From Gymnogyps californianus (taxonomy: Eukaryota > Chordata > Aves > Accipitriformes > Cathartidae): a stretch of DNA of 64,000 bases. The position numbers and the translations under genes were made by a program. Position 1 is the first letter of the stretch. Each line of letters opens with the position of its first letter. Location of the stretch: positions 26,765,437 through 26,829,436 of the forward strand of contig NC_059500.1 in the NCBI RefSeq assembly GCF_018139145.2. The letters are read 5' to 3'. Below the pieces are notes generated by a model. The model searched no databases and was not told the DNA's origin. It was given only the letters and a program-made list of their open reading frames with translations. Positions 23,250 through 33,890 of the stretch are shown in pieces.

Positions 23250-25349
23250 CAATAATATAAATCATTTTATAAGATACAGTGTGTTCTGTATAGGTACATG
23301 AAGCATGATTTTATTACAGTGATCTGCTTGATGTGTTGGATTTCAGTGATGGCTGATGTGATCTCTGCATGTTACACTTTATAGAAGTCTCTAGATCTGT
23401 TTTGGTGAAAAGTGCCATGTAAAGGTAATGTGGTATTAATGTTGACCATTCCAGCTAAGGTTTTTCTAGTAGCTTTAACAGTCTGATGTTACACATTCCA
23501 AAACTTGCTGGGTAACTATTAATTTTGTATCTTGCTTTTGGTCAGTATCTAAGACAAGCTAGAAAATAAGTGCCTGTCACCAAATACAGTATCGTAAAAG
23601 CTAATATAGATTTCATATTAGCAAATACAGGCACTGTACCGAGTCTTTCACTTCTTTCTCATCAATTGAGCTCTAATTACAATAACCACATCAAAATGTT
23701 ACAAGGTATGCTGGTAGTACTACCAATTATCAAAGATTATCTTATAGATTAGATTGCAGCTGTAGTTCTGACATACCAGTTCTTCCTGTTCTCTACCATA
23801 TGAAAACCCGAGAATTAGTTACATGCATCTATAAAAATCCCTCTTTTCCATTGATACCTTTCTAGTGAACTTCAAATGAAGAATTTTACAACTGTATTTT
23901 ATGTGTTTTATACTTTTAAATTGTTAGAATGAGGAGAAGAAATACCACTTTTTATTTCTTTCTTTCTCTCTAACACAGGGAATATATTATTTCTATGGAG
24001 TGTGATTCTCCAAATGCTCATTCTGTGTGAGAGAAAAATCAAAGGCAGTGAAAAGAAAACTGTAACTGTGTGCTGCAGAACATGTAGAGATGACAATGAA
24101 AGTACTAGCAGAATCCTGTATTTTAAGAAGGCCAGAGATGTGACTAATCACAGCCGATTTTTTTTTCTTTTTATGGAAAAGATTTGTTACTCAAATACAA
24201 GCATCATGGCATAGAGATGGAATAAAATGACAGGTGAAAAATCTGTAGGAAGAAGGAGGTTCTTGAGAAATCTATATTTGCAGGGTATTTCCATAAGCAA
24301 AGCAGACCTTTGCTGCTGGAGAACAGTGCCCTGAAAGTTAGCAACACTGAACAGCTACGCTAGCCCAGAGCAATCTCGAGGTGCATCTTGAGCTCCATGC
24401 TTCTTAACTTCCTTTGTATAGACTTCAGGGAGCAGTTCATCTGATTAGGATTCCCAGTTTTGACCAGCCTCCTGGAGTCCTCTGCTTTGTCACACAAATC
24501 TCTGTTTGATATCCTGGGATCTCAGAGTGATTCTGGTGTGACCAAAGGCAGACCTGCAGGTGAGTAGGAGAAGCTAACTGGTGAAAGAGAGGTAATTAAC
24601 AGGTAGAGGCAGGATCTCGGTTTTGGACTGAACTGTTATATGATGACAACAAGGTACCGAGTCCTGGTGTGAATCCAGGTCTAAGCTATTCAAGTAGCTC
24701 AAGAGCTGTACAATTTAGTTGATTGTTATGTGATATGTAACAGGTTATTTGCATGAAGTGTAGCAAAAACCACCTTGTAAAAGGTACAGATGTCCTCAGC
24801 TAATTCCTGAAAATCTAAGCTCACATATACAGTGCAATGCTTTCCCTGCAAGGGCAGTAGGCAGCAGGCAATGCACACAGAGACCTAGCATACTTAAGTG
24901 AATGAATTACAGTAAATTACTGAAGATTATTCTTTGCATTATTTCTCCATGCTGTAAGAGACATTTTGAAAAAGTGTTAGAAGGAACCACTTGAAATAGT
25001 TTCAGCTATGACAGAAATCAGTTGTGGTGATGGAGGCCTTGTGTCTTGCAGAAGGCATTCAAAATCCTTGGGATTGATGTCTGCATCATTTTTCATCAAA
25101 AGCATGAGTGCCTCAAGTGCTTCTGTGCCCCAAGGAAAAATTACTCTTCCCCTGCTTTTTCACACTGCATTTTAAAGTTCTGACTGTTTACCACACCTCT
25201 GCTGCTTCAAGTCCTCTCCTCCACCAGTTATGACTTACCAAGCCATGGACTAAACAAAGAGAAAAGCTGGAAAGTACTTTTCCAAAAGTACTCTGTGCTA
25301 GCTTCAGAAAGTATAAATCAGCATCCCACCACATGGATTTATAACCTAA
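23250..25349. other. Unique DNA, nothing recognised
   Basis: AT-rich DNA between two solo LTRs. No repeat or gene recognised. Frames are at most 70 codons. Confidence 0.5.
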
Positions 25350-25931
25350 TGTATTTGGTCTGGCTGAGATGGAGTTAATTTTCCCCATAGCAGCCCTCAT
25401 ACTGCTGTGCTCTGTATTGGTAGCTAGAATGGTGTTGATAACACACCAGTGTTTTGGCTACTGCTGAGCAGTGCTCCCACAGCATCAAGGCTGTCTCTCC
25501 AACATTCCCCCCCTCACCAGTAGGCTGGGGGTGGGCAAGATCTTGGGAGGGGACATAGCCAGGACAGCTGACCCAAACTGACCAAAGGGGTATTCCATAC
25601 CGTATGACATCTGCTCAGCAATAAAAGCTAGGCGGAGGAGGAGGAAAAGAGGGCATTCGTTTACGTTTGTCTTCCGAAGCAACCACTACGCGTACTGAAG
25701 CCCTGCTTCCCAGGAAGTGGCTGGACATTGCCTGCTGATGGGAAGTAGAGAATAAAATCTTTTGTTTTCCTTTGCTTTCGTGTGCGACCTTTGCTTTTGC
25801 TTTATTAAACTGTCCTTATCTCGACCCACAAGCTTTTAATTATATTTTCTCTCCCCTGTCCAGCTGAGGAGGGGGAGTGATAGAGCGGCTTTGGTGGGCA
25901 CCTGGCATCCAGCCAGAGTCAACCCACCACA
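25350..25931 (+). mobile_element. Solo LTR, type I-beta (endogenous retrovirus)
   Basis: A 582-bp LTR from TGTATTTGG to CAACCCACCACA. The flanking pentamers are CCTAA and ACTAA, a 4-of-5 match consistent with an aged 5-bp duplication. It has a TATA-like ATAAAAG near 25,621, an AATAAA at 25,751-25,756 and ATTAAA at 25,804-25,809, just before the conserved CTGTCCTTATCTCG that opens the 122-bp beta terminal block. It is about 97% identical by eye, with a few short indels, to the inverted copy at 43,700-44,281, which has exactly the same length. An apparent 65-codon frame inside it is not a gene: the same frame recurs in the twin because the DNA is the same LTR. Confidence 0.88.
25804..25809 (+). 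promoter_or_regulatory. LTR poly(A) signal (ATTAAA)
   Basis: ATTAAA lies immediately upstream of the shared CTGTCCTTATC segment. The same arrangement occurs in all four type I LTRs, so this is the likely retroviral polyadenylation signal marking the R region. Confidence 0.6.
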
Positions 25932-28900
25932 ACTAATCAGGTAATATTGATGCCTGGACTCATTTGTTACTGCAGTTGATGCCCTTTCAGCTAATCAAGA
26001 TTGAAAACAGAGAAAAGACAACAATATATATTTATATTTATATTTATATTTTTTAATACATTTATCTTGGACATGCATGAAGGATGTAAGTATGTTTTAC
26101 TGCCATGGCTTTAGAAACCTATGTTACACCCAAGTGGCAAAGCCATGAGTGGACTAGTTTTCTCAAATGCATGCTGCTAAGCTCCTATTCACATAGCACC
26201 ATATATTAAACCCTTAGCATACTGCTTCTCATATACAGACAAAACTAGCACTTTCTCTGTAACAGAAGAGTTTTGTCCTATTTTTCTTGCATTTCCTATT
26301 ATACAGTCTGTATTTTTTTTCTCATAAATTTGCAAGGTATAGTTGTTGGTTTTTTACAGGATATTTCCTGAGCAAGTGTTGGAAACCACAGTTTAGTTTT
26401 CCAAAGAGAAAAGTTAAGGTGGCAAATGGCTGAAGTTATTCAAGATCATGAATTCAGGCATAGGTGTATATATGCTGAGTGTTTTCTATTTAGATGCCCA
26501 GATTCTTTGCTGACCTCCTCCATAATCTATGGGGTGTTTGGAAGAGAAACAGGAGGCTCCATGACATCAGAAAACCAGAATGTATGTGGAGCTTTACTTT
26601 GAGGGTTGCTAAAGACTGTCAACACAACCAATAAATAATGCTCAGAAGAAAAGGCCTGAACAGATTTCATGCATGCTGCTGAAGTCTTCTTTGGCTGGGA
26701 AAACAGGCTGTCAGGGCTAGAAACTTGAGTTACAGCTATATATACATTTCCTAACTTACAGGTGCCTGATTTATAACCTGAATGTTCTTCTAATGCAATT
26801 AAGAATCTCCTCCAGACACCGAAGTCATGATAGGCTAATTTTTTTTTACAACTAAAATGTTGAGTAGAAATTTTCAATGTGCTGTCTGTCTTGCTCTTGG
26901 AAGGCTAAGCAGGTGTAACAGGGATGGAAGGAGGCCTTTGAGCAAAACACAGTCTACATTGGACATTGAAATTAGGAGCTTTCCTGAGACTAGCAAAGAC
27001 AACTCCATCAGAAGATCGAACTAAACACTACTTTTGAGCATGTGGAGCACCATTTATACTGCCTGTCTGAGTCTAGATTTAGAGTTTGAATATATACAAG
27101 GGCATGTGGAGTCAAAGACCCTTGAGGAAAGGAAGGAGACTGTCTTCTGCAGTAGTATTTAGGAATAGAGAACTATACAGGGACCCAGTTGAACCTGTTA
27201 TTGCTACTGACTTTTAGCAGAATGTTCTTGTCCTTATCCCCTTATTTCCGTCCTTTCTTCACACTTGCAAGTTACATGAGCTATGATTCCCTCTCATGCC
27301 TACCTCAGAAATTCCTGTGTGATGGGAGCTGTCCCATGACAATTGTACCTTAGCCCTGAGCATTCTTACTGCATAAGTGAGTTTTCCTTCATCCTTCCCT
27401 CTTCCCATCAGTCTCCTTTCCCCAGCTTTATGTTCTCCCAGAGAAGGATTGAAATTCATCTTTCAAGCTGCAGTTATTTCATTTTTCAAGACAGAGAGAT
27501 GAGCCGCTAGAAGTCTGGGCAGGCAGCCAAGCTCCCTTATCATTGAAAAGAAAGAAGAGCACCTGGTTCAAAGGAGGGGAGAAGTTTGGGGGAAAGGAAA
27601 AGAGACAACTAAGCATGTCATCAGTCAAATGCCCTGTGGATAGGTAAATTAAGTGCTACCAGATTTAAAAAATCCCAGGAACAGTTAAACATGTACAGAT
27701 CTAGAACCTATTGCCAATCACTTAGCAACTATACTGATGGCCTGGTGTCATCAACATGTTAGCTTATGTTGCTGAATCTACAGACTGTCTTGAAATTTGG
27801 TTTTGCTAGATATGCTCTTGGCATCTCAATACAAGAGCAATATCTGACTTTGGTAGCTGTTTACATTTGATGAAAAATGGTAGAAATCGTGTTTAAGTAA
27901 GATAGCTTCACAAAGCCAAAGGACAGTGTCTAAAAGAAGCACACTATGTATGTCCCAATTCTGAATAGCTCTGAGAGGGTCATGGGAAGAACTAAGCAAT
28001 GGAGAAAACAGAAAGAAGTAGAGAACAGCGAAAAAAGATGTGATAACACTGTCTTTCATGGCACATTTTCTGCAGATTGACAATATGCAGTGAAACCATA
28101 CTGAGAAATGATCTGAAGCATGAGGTGTTGTAGCCAGTACCTACTGCAAGGAGGCGAGGCTTGTACTCTTCTGAACTATGTGACTCATCTGAAATATGTG
28201 TTCATCTACTGCTTCAGAAACCCAGAAGTCTTTTTGGTAGAGATCACAGATTTCAACACCATGTGTGTGATGGGTTAGGGACAGCAATGCAGCGATGAAA
28301 AAAATAGTCACTTAGCTATGTCCTCTTGAGCTGAAGCCTTCCCCATGCTTGCAAGTGAGAAAAGATTTCAGTTAGAAATGCTGTGGAGGAAGCTTTTAGG
28401 AATACACCTTATTTGTACATAATGTCTTCCAGTCAACACTGATTCTCTTATCTGCCCTTTGTCTGTCAGCCGCAGACTAACTTGACATCAACTTTATGCC
28501 TGGCCATCACCATTTCCATCAATAAAGGTAAACTCATTTCTGCATGGCAATTATGTTGTCGTATTTCACATCTGTTTTAGGAGCAGTAAATGAGAAGAAC
28601 TGATTAGATGCAATGACAAAATATCTCCACAGTAAGGAAGTTGATATACTTGAAATTGCATCTCAGTACAGCGTGCAGAAGCACCAGAATGATTTGCAAG
28701 AAAAAAGTAGTCTGGCTTACTGTCTAGTCTGTGGGCATGTAAAATGATTCACAACTGAGACACATAGACACAAGGTGGTGGACTTCAGAGAGTAATGCAC
28801 TTAGGTTCATTATTTATATTCATATTAGGTTCACAGAGATTTTAGGCATAATCCTAGGTCAGTCTGTTACTCTGTGAATTTTTTCAGGCAACTGTGGGAG

Positions 28901-29581
28901 CCAAGACACCTGTTCTCAGCATCACCTGCAGAATGGCTTTCTTCTGATTCGTTTTTGTATCTTGCCCAACTCTAGCAATTACTGGCCTGTGTAACTGTTT
29001 GGCACAGTATTCAGCTGGTCATCTACTGGACCCTAGTAGTCAGCATCAGCAAAACCTTCCAGTTTAATTACTTGAACTCCATGCACTCTGCCCAAACTCT
29101 CCGCACTGACTGTAAGTTGAAAAGTTTTGTGTAAGAGTAATGTATTTGTGCTTTTTCTTTTTTTCAATATCGGAAGACATTTAAAATCCTAAAAAAACAA
29201 GCCTGATTTTTTGTTTCATTTGGTATGGCATTATGGGGTGATACTTGAAACCTTAATTAGGTTTAAATTAAAATGAGTGTATTTTGAAATATTTCTTTGT
29301 TGAAGTCACTTCAGAAAACTCTCATTGTAATATGCAATAACTTCAAATGTGATTTATCTCAGGCCTTCATAAACTAGAAATATTGTCCTGCCCACCTTGT
29401 TTAGCATTTCAACTAAATTGCTATATATAACACACAATTTTAATGTATCTGAAATTAAATAATAGAGATGCTATTAACCTCTGTCTAAAATCACACAAAT
29501 ATGTCACTGCAAATTCATACATCTGAAATAAGAGGTTTATAAAAGAGGCAAGGGCTTCAGTTCTATTTACAGTAAAATGTG
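25932..29581. other. Unique DNA with AT microsatellite
   Basis: No gene or repeat family recognised. A TATATT-type AT repeat lies at about 26,021-26,057. A 116-codon minus-strand frame (26,527-26,877) lacks recognisable domains or splice context. The rest is unremarkable. Confidence 0.5.
26021..26057. repeat. (TATATT)n AT-rich microsatellite
   Basis: Tandem ATATTT/TATATTT units ending in a T-run. Confidence 0.85.
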
Positions 29582-29838
29582 TGTCCTGGTTTCAGCTAGG
29601 ACAGAGTTAATTTTCTTCCTAGTAGCTGGTATAGTGCTGTGTTTTGGATTTAGTAGGAAAAGAATGTTGATAACACACTGATGTTTTTAGTTGTTGCTAA
29701 GTAGTGTTTATACTAAGTCAAGGATTTTTCAGCTTCTCGTGCCCAGCCAACAAGAAGGCTGGAGGGGCACAAGAAGCTGGGAGGGGACACCATCAGGACA
29801 GCTGACCCAAATTGGCCAAAGAGCTATTCCATACCATA

Positions 29839-29846
29839 TGACATCA
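29839..29846 (+). promoter_or_regulatory. CRE/AP-1-like site in LTR U3
   Basis: TGACATCA, one base from the CRE core TGACGTCA, lies about 15 bp upstream of the TATA box. The equivalent position in the other type I LTRs reads TGACATCT or TGACGTTC (seen by strand), so this is a plausible but unproven enhancer element. Confidence 0.35.
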
Positions 29847-29853
29847 TGACCAG

Positions 29854-29860
29854 TATATAA
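29854..29860 (+). promoter_or_regulatory. LTR TATA box
   Basis: TATATAA, about 180 bp upstream of the ATTAAA signal, in the position expected for the retroviral promoter at the U3/R boundary. Confidence 0.65.
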
Positions 29861-30038
29861 ACTGGGGGGAGTTAACTGGGAGGGGGATTGTGGCTTGGGA
29901 ACTAACTGGGCATCGGTCAACGAGTGGTGAGCAATTGCATTGTGCACCACTTGCTTTGTATAGTTTAATTGTTTTAGTATTGCTATTGTCATATTATTAT
30001 TATTATCATTATCATTGGTTTTCATTCCTTTCTGTCCT

Positions 30039-30044
30039 ATTAAA
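30039..30044 (+). promoter_or_regulatory. LTR poly(A) signal (ATTAAA)
   Basis: ATTAAA immediately before CTGTCTTTATCTC, as in the other type I LTRs. Confidence 0.6.
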
Positions 30045-30164
30045 CTGTCTTTATCTCAACTCACGAGTTTTTTTTTCCTGATTCTCTCCCCCATCCCAGG
30101 GGTGGGGGGCAGTGGGCGAGCGGCTGCGTGATGCTTAGCTGCCGGCTGGGGTTAAACCACGACA

Positions 30165-31510
30165 ATGTGACTGTAAGATATAAATCCCTGACTCTAATGT
30201 ACAGCAGCTATTTTTAAAGTATGTTCGAAGCTGAACAGATCACTTTACAAATGACTGCAATCACCAAAGGAAAATTAAATACTTCGTATGCTCCTGGAAA
30301 GACTCTTCAAAGTATATGGATCTCACTTTTCTTCAAACATTTATACTTAGAACAGCAATCACACTTTGTCCATGTTGACAGGTTTACAGCAAGACTTGAA
30401 CAGGCTTTTTGTGAGACCCAAAATCTTTCACAGATTGTTTTTCCCTTATATTTTTAACCTGGTTTATATCCATTTAAAATTACCTGGGTCTTTGCTTCTT
30501 ATTGCATAATATAATGTATTAGTAGTAATATGGATCATTTCATATCTATTTGTTTTAATGAAATTGCTGACAGGGTCGTAAGAGTAATGAAAGAATGCTA
30601 CTGTTACTATGAAAATGACAGACTTCTACAGCTACTGTTTGCGAAGACTGGTATGGTAGTGTGCTATTTCTGCTTCCTGCTCTCTTTTTGCTAATCATTC
30701 ATTTTGATGTACTGCAGCTAAAATATAGACTTATTTTTCATTAATGAACAACAGGGTTTTTTTCACCTATGTTATGGTTTTAGTATTAATTTTTAATGAC
30801 AGAATTTGTGGCTAACTTGATCACTAATAGTACCTGTATTATCAGTGTCTGTTAGTTTTATTATTTGGACATTCAAACCAGAAGAGGGCAATGTTAATCT
30901 TATTACCAAGACCTAAATTTATATTTAACTTCATGTGAATAGCTGTTTTCTTTCCCTTAAACATTATGTGAATTATGTACCTTTAGGCTCAGTCCTGCTT
31001 TTATGTAAGCCTGCGACTGATCTACTGAAGTGCATAGATTTATACATTCAAGCATGAGCTACTTTCCTCATGCAATGGTAGGAATGGTTTTAACTGTGAA
31101 GCACAGATTTGGATTGTAACAGAATATTGCAACATGTTTAATATTAAAGACTGTAACTTGCAATTCATGCGGGCTTAGTATAAATGAAACACTGCTCCTC
31201 AGAAGCCACACAAAGTCAGGTGTGCATACATACCTAGGTTGTGATGCTTTCAAACCTGACAGTGAAACAGTGGCCTTATTAAATGAAAAGAGAGTGTTAA
31301 CCACTGATTTTAAGGTTTCTACTTAAGTTCTATGTTAAAAACAAGATCTTTAGTGGCATGAATTCTCTTTGTAGCTGTCTAGTTTATATGCATGAAAATA
31401 TAGGAGCACAGTAATCCATGACTTTCTGAACAATTGGGAAACCATTCACAGATTCCACATAACACAAAAAGATAAACTCCAGTTCAGTACATGCATGAAT
31501 TCTTTGTTGC
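30165..31510. other. Unique DNA, nothing recognised
   Basis: AT-rich DNA between two solo LTRs, with no repeat or gene recognised. Confidence 0.5.
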
Positions 31511-32658
31511 TGTGGGGGGTTGACCCTGGCTGGATGCCAGGTGCCCACCAAAGCCGCTCTATCACTCCCCCTCCTCAGCTGGACAGGGGAGAGAAAATAT
31601 AATGAAAGGCTCATGGGTCAAGATAAGGACAGGCAGATCACTCAGCAATTACTGTCACAGGCAAAACAGACTCAACCTGGGGAAAAAATTAATTTAATTT
31701 ATTACTAGTCAAATCAGAGTAGGATAATGAGAAATAAAACCCAAATCTTAAAAACACCTCCCCCCCGCCCCTCCCTTCTTCCCGGGCTTAACTTTACTCC
31801 CAAATTCTCTACCTCTTCCCTCCGAGCAGCACAGGGGGACGGGGCATGGGGGTTGCGGTCAGTGCATCACATGTTGTTTCTGCCGCTCCTTCCTCCTCAG
31901 GGGGAGGACTCCTCACACTCTTCCCCTGCTCCAGTGTGGGGTCCCTCCCAAGGGAGACAGTCCTCCATGAACTTCTCCAACGTGTGTCCTTCCCATGGGC
32001 TACAGTTCTTCATGAACTGCTCCAGCGTGGGTCCCTTCCACGGGGTGCAGTGCTTCAGGAACAGACTGCTCCAGCGTGGATCCCCCACAGGGTCACAAGT
32101 CCTGCCAGCAAACCTGCTTCAGCGTGGACTCCTCTCTCCATGAGTCCAGATGTCCTGCCAGGAGCCTGCCCCAGCACGGGCTTCCCACGGGGCCACAGAC
32201 TCCTTCAGGCATCCACCTGTTCCGGTGTGGGGTCCTCCATGGGCTGCAGGTGGATATCTGCTCCACCGTGGACCTCCATGGGCTGCAGGAGGACAGCCTG
32301 CCTCACCATGGTCTTCACCACGGGCTTCAGGGGAATCTCTGCTCTGGAGCCTGGAGCACCTCCTCCCCCTCCTTCTTCACTGACCTTGGTGTCTGCAGAG
32401 TTGTTCCTCTCACATATTCTCACTCCTCTCTTCGGCTGCAATTGCTGCTGTGCAGTAACTTTTTTCTCTTTCTTAAATATACAATCACAGAGGCACTACC
32501 ACTGTTGCTGATGGGCTTGGCCTTGGCCAGTGGCAGATCTGACTTGGAGCCAGCTGGCATTGAGTTTATCGGACATAGGGGAAGCTTCTAGCAGCTTCTC
32601 ACAGAAGTCACCCCTGTAGCCCCCCGCTACCAAAACCTTGCCACGCAAACCCAATACA
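31511..32658 (-). mobile_element. Solo LTR, type II-beta (endogenous retrovirus)
   Basis: A 1,148-bp solo LTR with a perfect 5-bp duplication GTTGC (31,506-31,510 and 32,659-32,663). On the minus strand it runs from TGTATTGGGTTTG to GGTCAACCCCCCACA. Its terminal 122 bp (31,511-31,632 on this map) are nearly identical to the end of the type I-beta LTRs, and its remaining 1,026 bp are type II U3. The U3 carries about eight degenerate 42-52-bp units around a CTCCAGYGTGG core (31,929-32,275). Frames of 221, 171 and 138 codons are created by this repeat array and are not genes. No gag, pol or env flanks it. Confidence 0.92.
31929..32275. repeat. Minisatellite-like array in LTR U3
   Basis: CTCCAGYGTGG-like cores start near 31,929, 31,975, 32,020, 32,069, 32,117, 32,169, 32,220 and 32,262, giving spacings of 42-52 bp. 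Each is followed by GTCC/CTTCCCA and a GGGCTGCAG/GGTCACAG segment. Units are diverged from one another, so the array is old relative to the insertion. Confidence 0.75.
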
Positions 32659-32764
32659 GTTGCCTTGTCAGTTAAGATATCTGAAATTAAAAAAAAAAAA
32701 ACAAACACATAGAACATTATTTTTATGAAAATTGTGTTGTTGTGGAACACTTGAATAGTCTTGG
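32659..32764. other. Short spacer between LTR and CR1
   Basis: About 100 bp of unique sequence including an A-run near 32,689-32,700. Confidence 0.5.
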
Positions 32765-33890
32765 GAATTGAATAGAATAGAATAGAATAGAACAGAACAG
32801 GTTCATGGTGAACATAGCAGGTTCACAGTGTGCTGGGTGATGAACTGGCTGAAGGGCCGAGCTCAAAGGGTTATAGTGAATGGGGCTACATCTGGCTGGT
32901 GACAAGCCACCAGCGGTGCTCCTCAGGGCTCAATTCCAGGGCCAGTTCTGTTCAACATTTTTATCGATGATTTAGAGGCAGGAGTTGAATACACCATTAG
33001 CAAGTTTCCTGGTGATACAAAACTAGGAGGTGCAGTTGACTCTCTTGAGGGCCTTGCAGAGGAATGTAGATAGATTGGAGCATTGGGCCATCATCAACGG
33101 CATGAAATTTCACAAGAACAAATGCCAGATTCTGTACCTGGAACAGAGGAATGCTGGACACAAGCACAGATGGGAAGAGGAGTGGCTGAAGGGCAGCCCT
33201 GCAGAACGGGATCTGGGGGTGCTGGTTGCTGGTAAGCTCCGTATGAGTCAGCAGTGTGCCCTGGCAGCCAAGGCGGCAAACAGCATCCTGGGGTGAATCA
33301 AACACAGCATAGCCAGCCGGTCAAAAAAGGTGATTATTTCACTGTATTTAGCGATGGTGCAACCTCACCTTGAGTGTTGTGTGCAGTTCGGGGCCCCACA
33401 ATTTAAAAACAATGTTAAGGTCCTTGAATGCATCCAGAGGAGAGCAAGCTAGCTGGTGGAAGGGCTGGAAGGCATGTCCTGTGAGGAGCGGCTAAGGACT
33501 CTGGATTTGTCTAGTTTGGAGAAAAGGAGGCTGACGGGCGACCTCATGGCTCTCTACACCTTCCTGAGGAGGGCAAGTGGAGAGGGAGGTGCTGATCTCT
33601 TCTCCCTGGGATCCAGTGACAGGACGCCTGGGAATGGCTCAAAGCTGCACCAGGGGAGGTTTAGAATGGACATTAGGAAGCATTTCTTTACCAAGAGGGT
33701 GGTCAAACACTGGAACAGGCTTCCTAGAGCGGTGGTCGATGCCCCAAGCCTGTCAGTGTTTAAGAGGTATTTGGACAATGCCTTTAATAAAATACTTTCA
33801 CTTTTGGTCAGCCCTGAAGTGGTCAGGCAGTTGGATTAGGTGGTCGTTGTAGGTCCCTTCCAACTGAAATATTCTGTTCTATTCTCTTCT
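32765..33890 (+). mobile_element. CR1 LINE, 5'-truncated, ATTCT-type tail
   Basis: A second CR1, of another subfamily than the copy at 8.9 kb. Its 3' end reads GGTCGTTGTAGGTCCCTTCC, then AACTGAAATATTCTGTTCTATTCT (33,846-33,884). The left end is inside the reverse transcriptase: a degraded LGDELAEG / GATSGW equivalent (32,830-32,900) leads into GVPQGS-type sequence at 32,905-32,945. Unusually, the left margin is an AATAG-rich tract (32,765-32,800) that is the reverse complement of the tail. It lies 107 bp from the type II-beta LTR. No clear target-site duplication. Confidence 0.88.
32830..33839 (+). pseudogene. CR1 ORF2 reverse transcriptase remnant
   Basis: The upstream part is frameshifted: [15 protein letters not shown] phase around [17 protein letters not shown]. 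The catalytic FADD is replaced by FPGD ([10 protein letters not shown], about 33,000-33,030), losing the first aspartate. From 33,030 one frame runs to the natural ORF2 end at 33,839, with a TGA at 33,294-33,296 (ILG-stop-IKHS) and a TAG near 33,450. Recognisable segments are [75 protein letters not shown] and LLVSPEVVRQLD followed by TAG. Endonuclease and ORF1 are absent. The copy is dead. Confidence 0.88.

Larger units (their letters stand above)
29582..30164 (+). mobile_element. Solo LTR, type I-alpha (endogenous retrovirus)
   Basis: A 583-bp LTR from TGTCCTGGTTT to TTAAACCACGACA, with a perfect 5-bp target duplication ATGTG (29,577-29,581 and 30,165-30,169). U3 contains the type I core shared with 25,350 (CAGGACAGCTGACCCAAA, then TATTCCATACC and ATATGACATCA). 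A TATATAA box sits at 29,854-29,860 and ATTAAA at 30,039-30,044. The last 120 bp (30,045-30,164) are the alpha block, rich in GGGGGCAGTGGGCGAGCGG-like sequence. A short (ATT)n run lies before the poly(A) signal. No internal retroviral sequence adjoins it. Confidence 0.92.

Noticed and set aside
22572..23260. Frames of 188, 198 and 139 codons with poly-Ser, Leu-Pro or Arg-Gly runs
   Set aside because: Produced by the CTTCCT microsatellite and GC-rich U3 of the II-alpha LTR.
25485..25682. 65-codon minus-strand frame matching a 102-codon frame at 43,948-44,256
   Set aside because: The match looks like a conserved protein but only reflects two copies of the same LTR. It is antisense to the LTR and no retroviral gene is known there.
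26527..26877. 116-codon minus-strand frame
   Set aside because: Reads somewhat like protein, but there is no recognisable domain, splice context or neighbour, and it is isolated in AT-rich DNA.
31846..32511. 221-codon plus-strand frame, plus overlapping frames of 171 and 138 codons
   Set aside because: They lie wholly inside a solo LTR with a target-site duplication and arise from the tandem array. Several phases and both strands are open at once.
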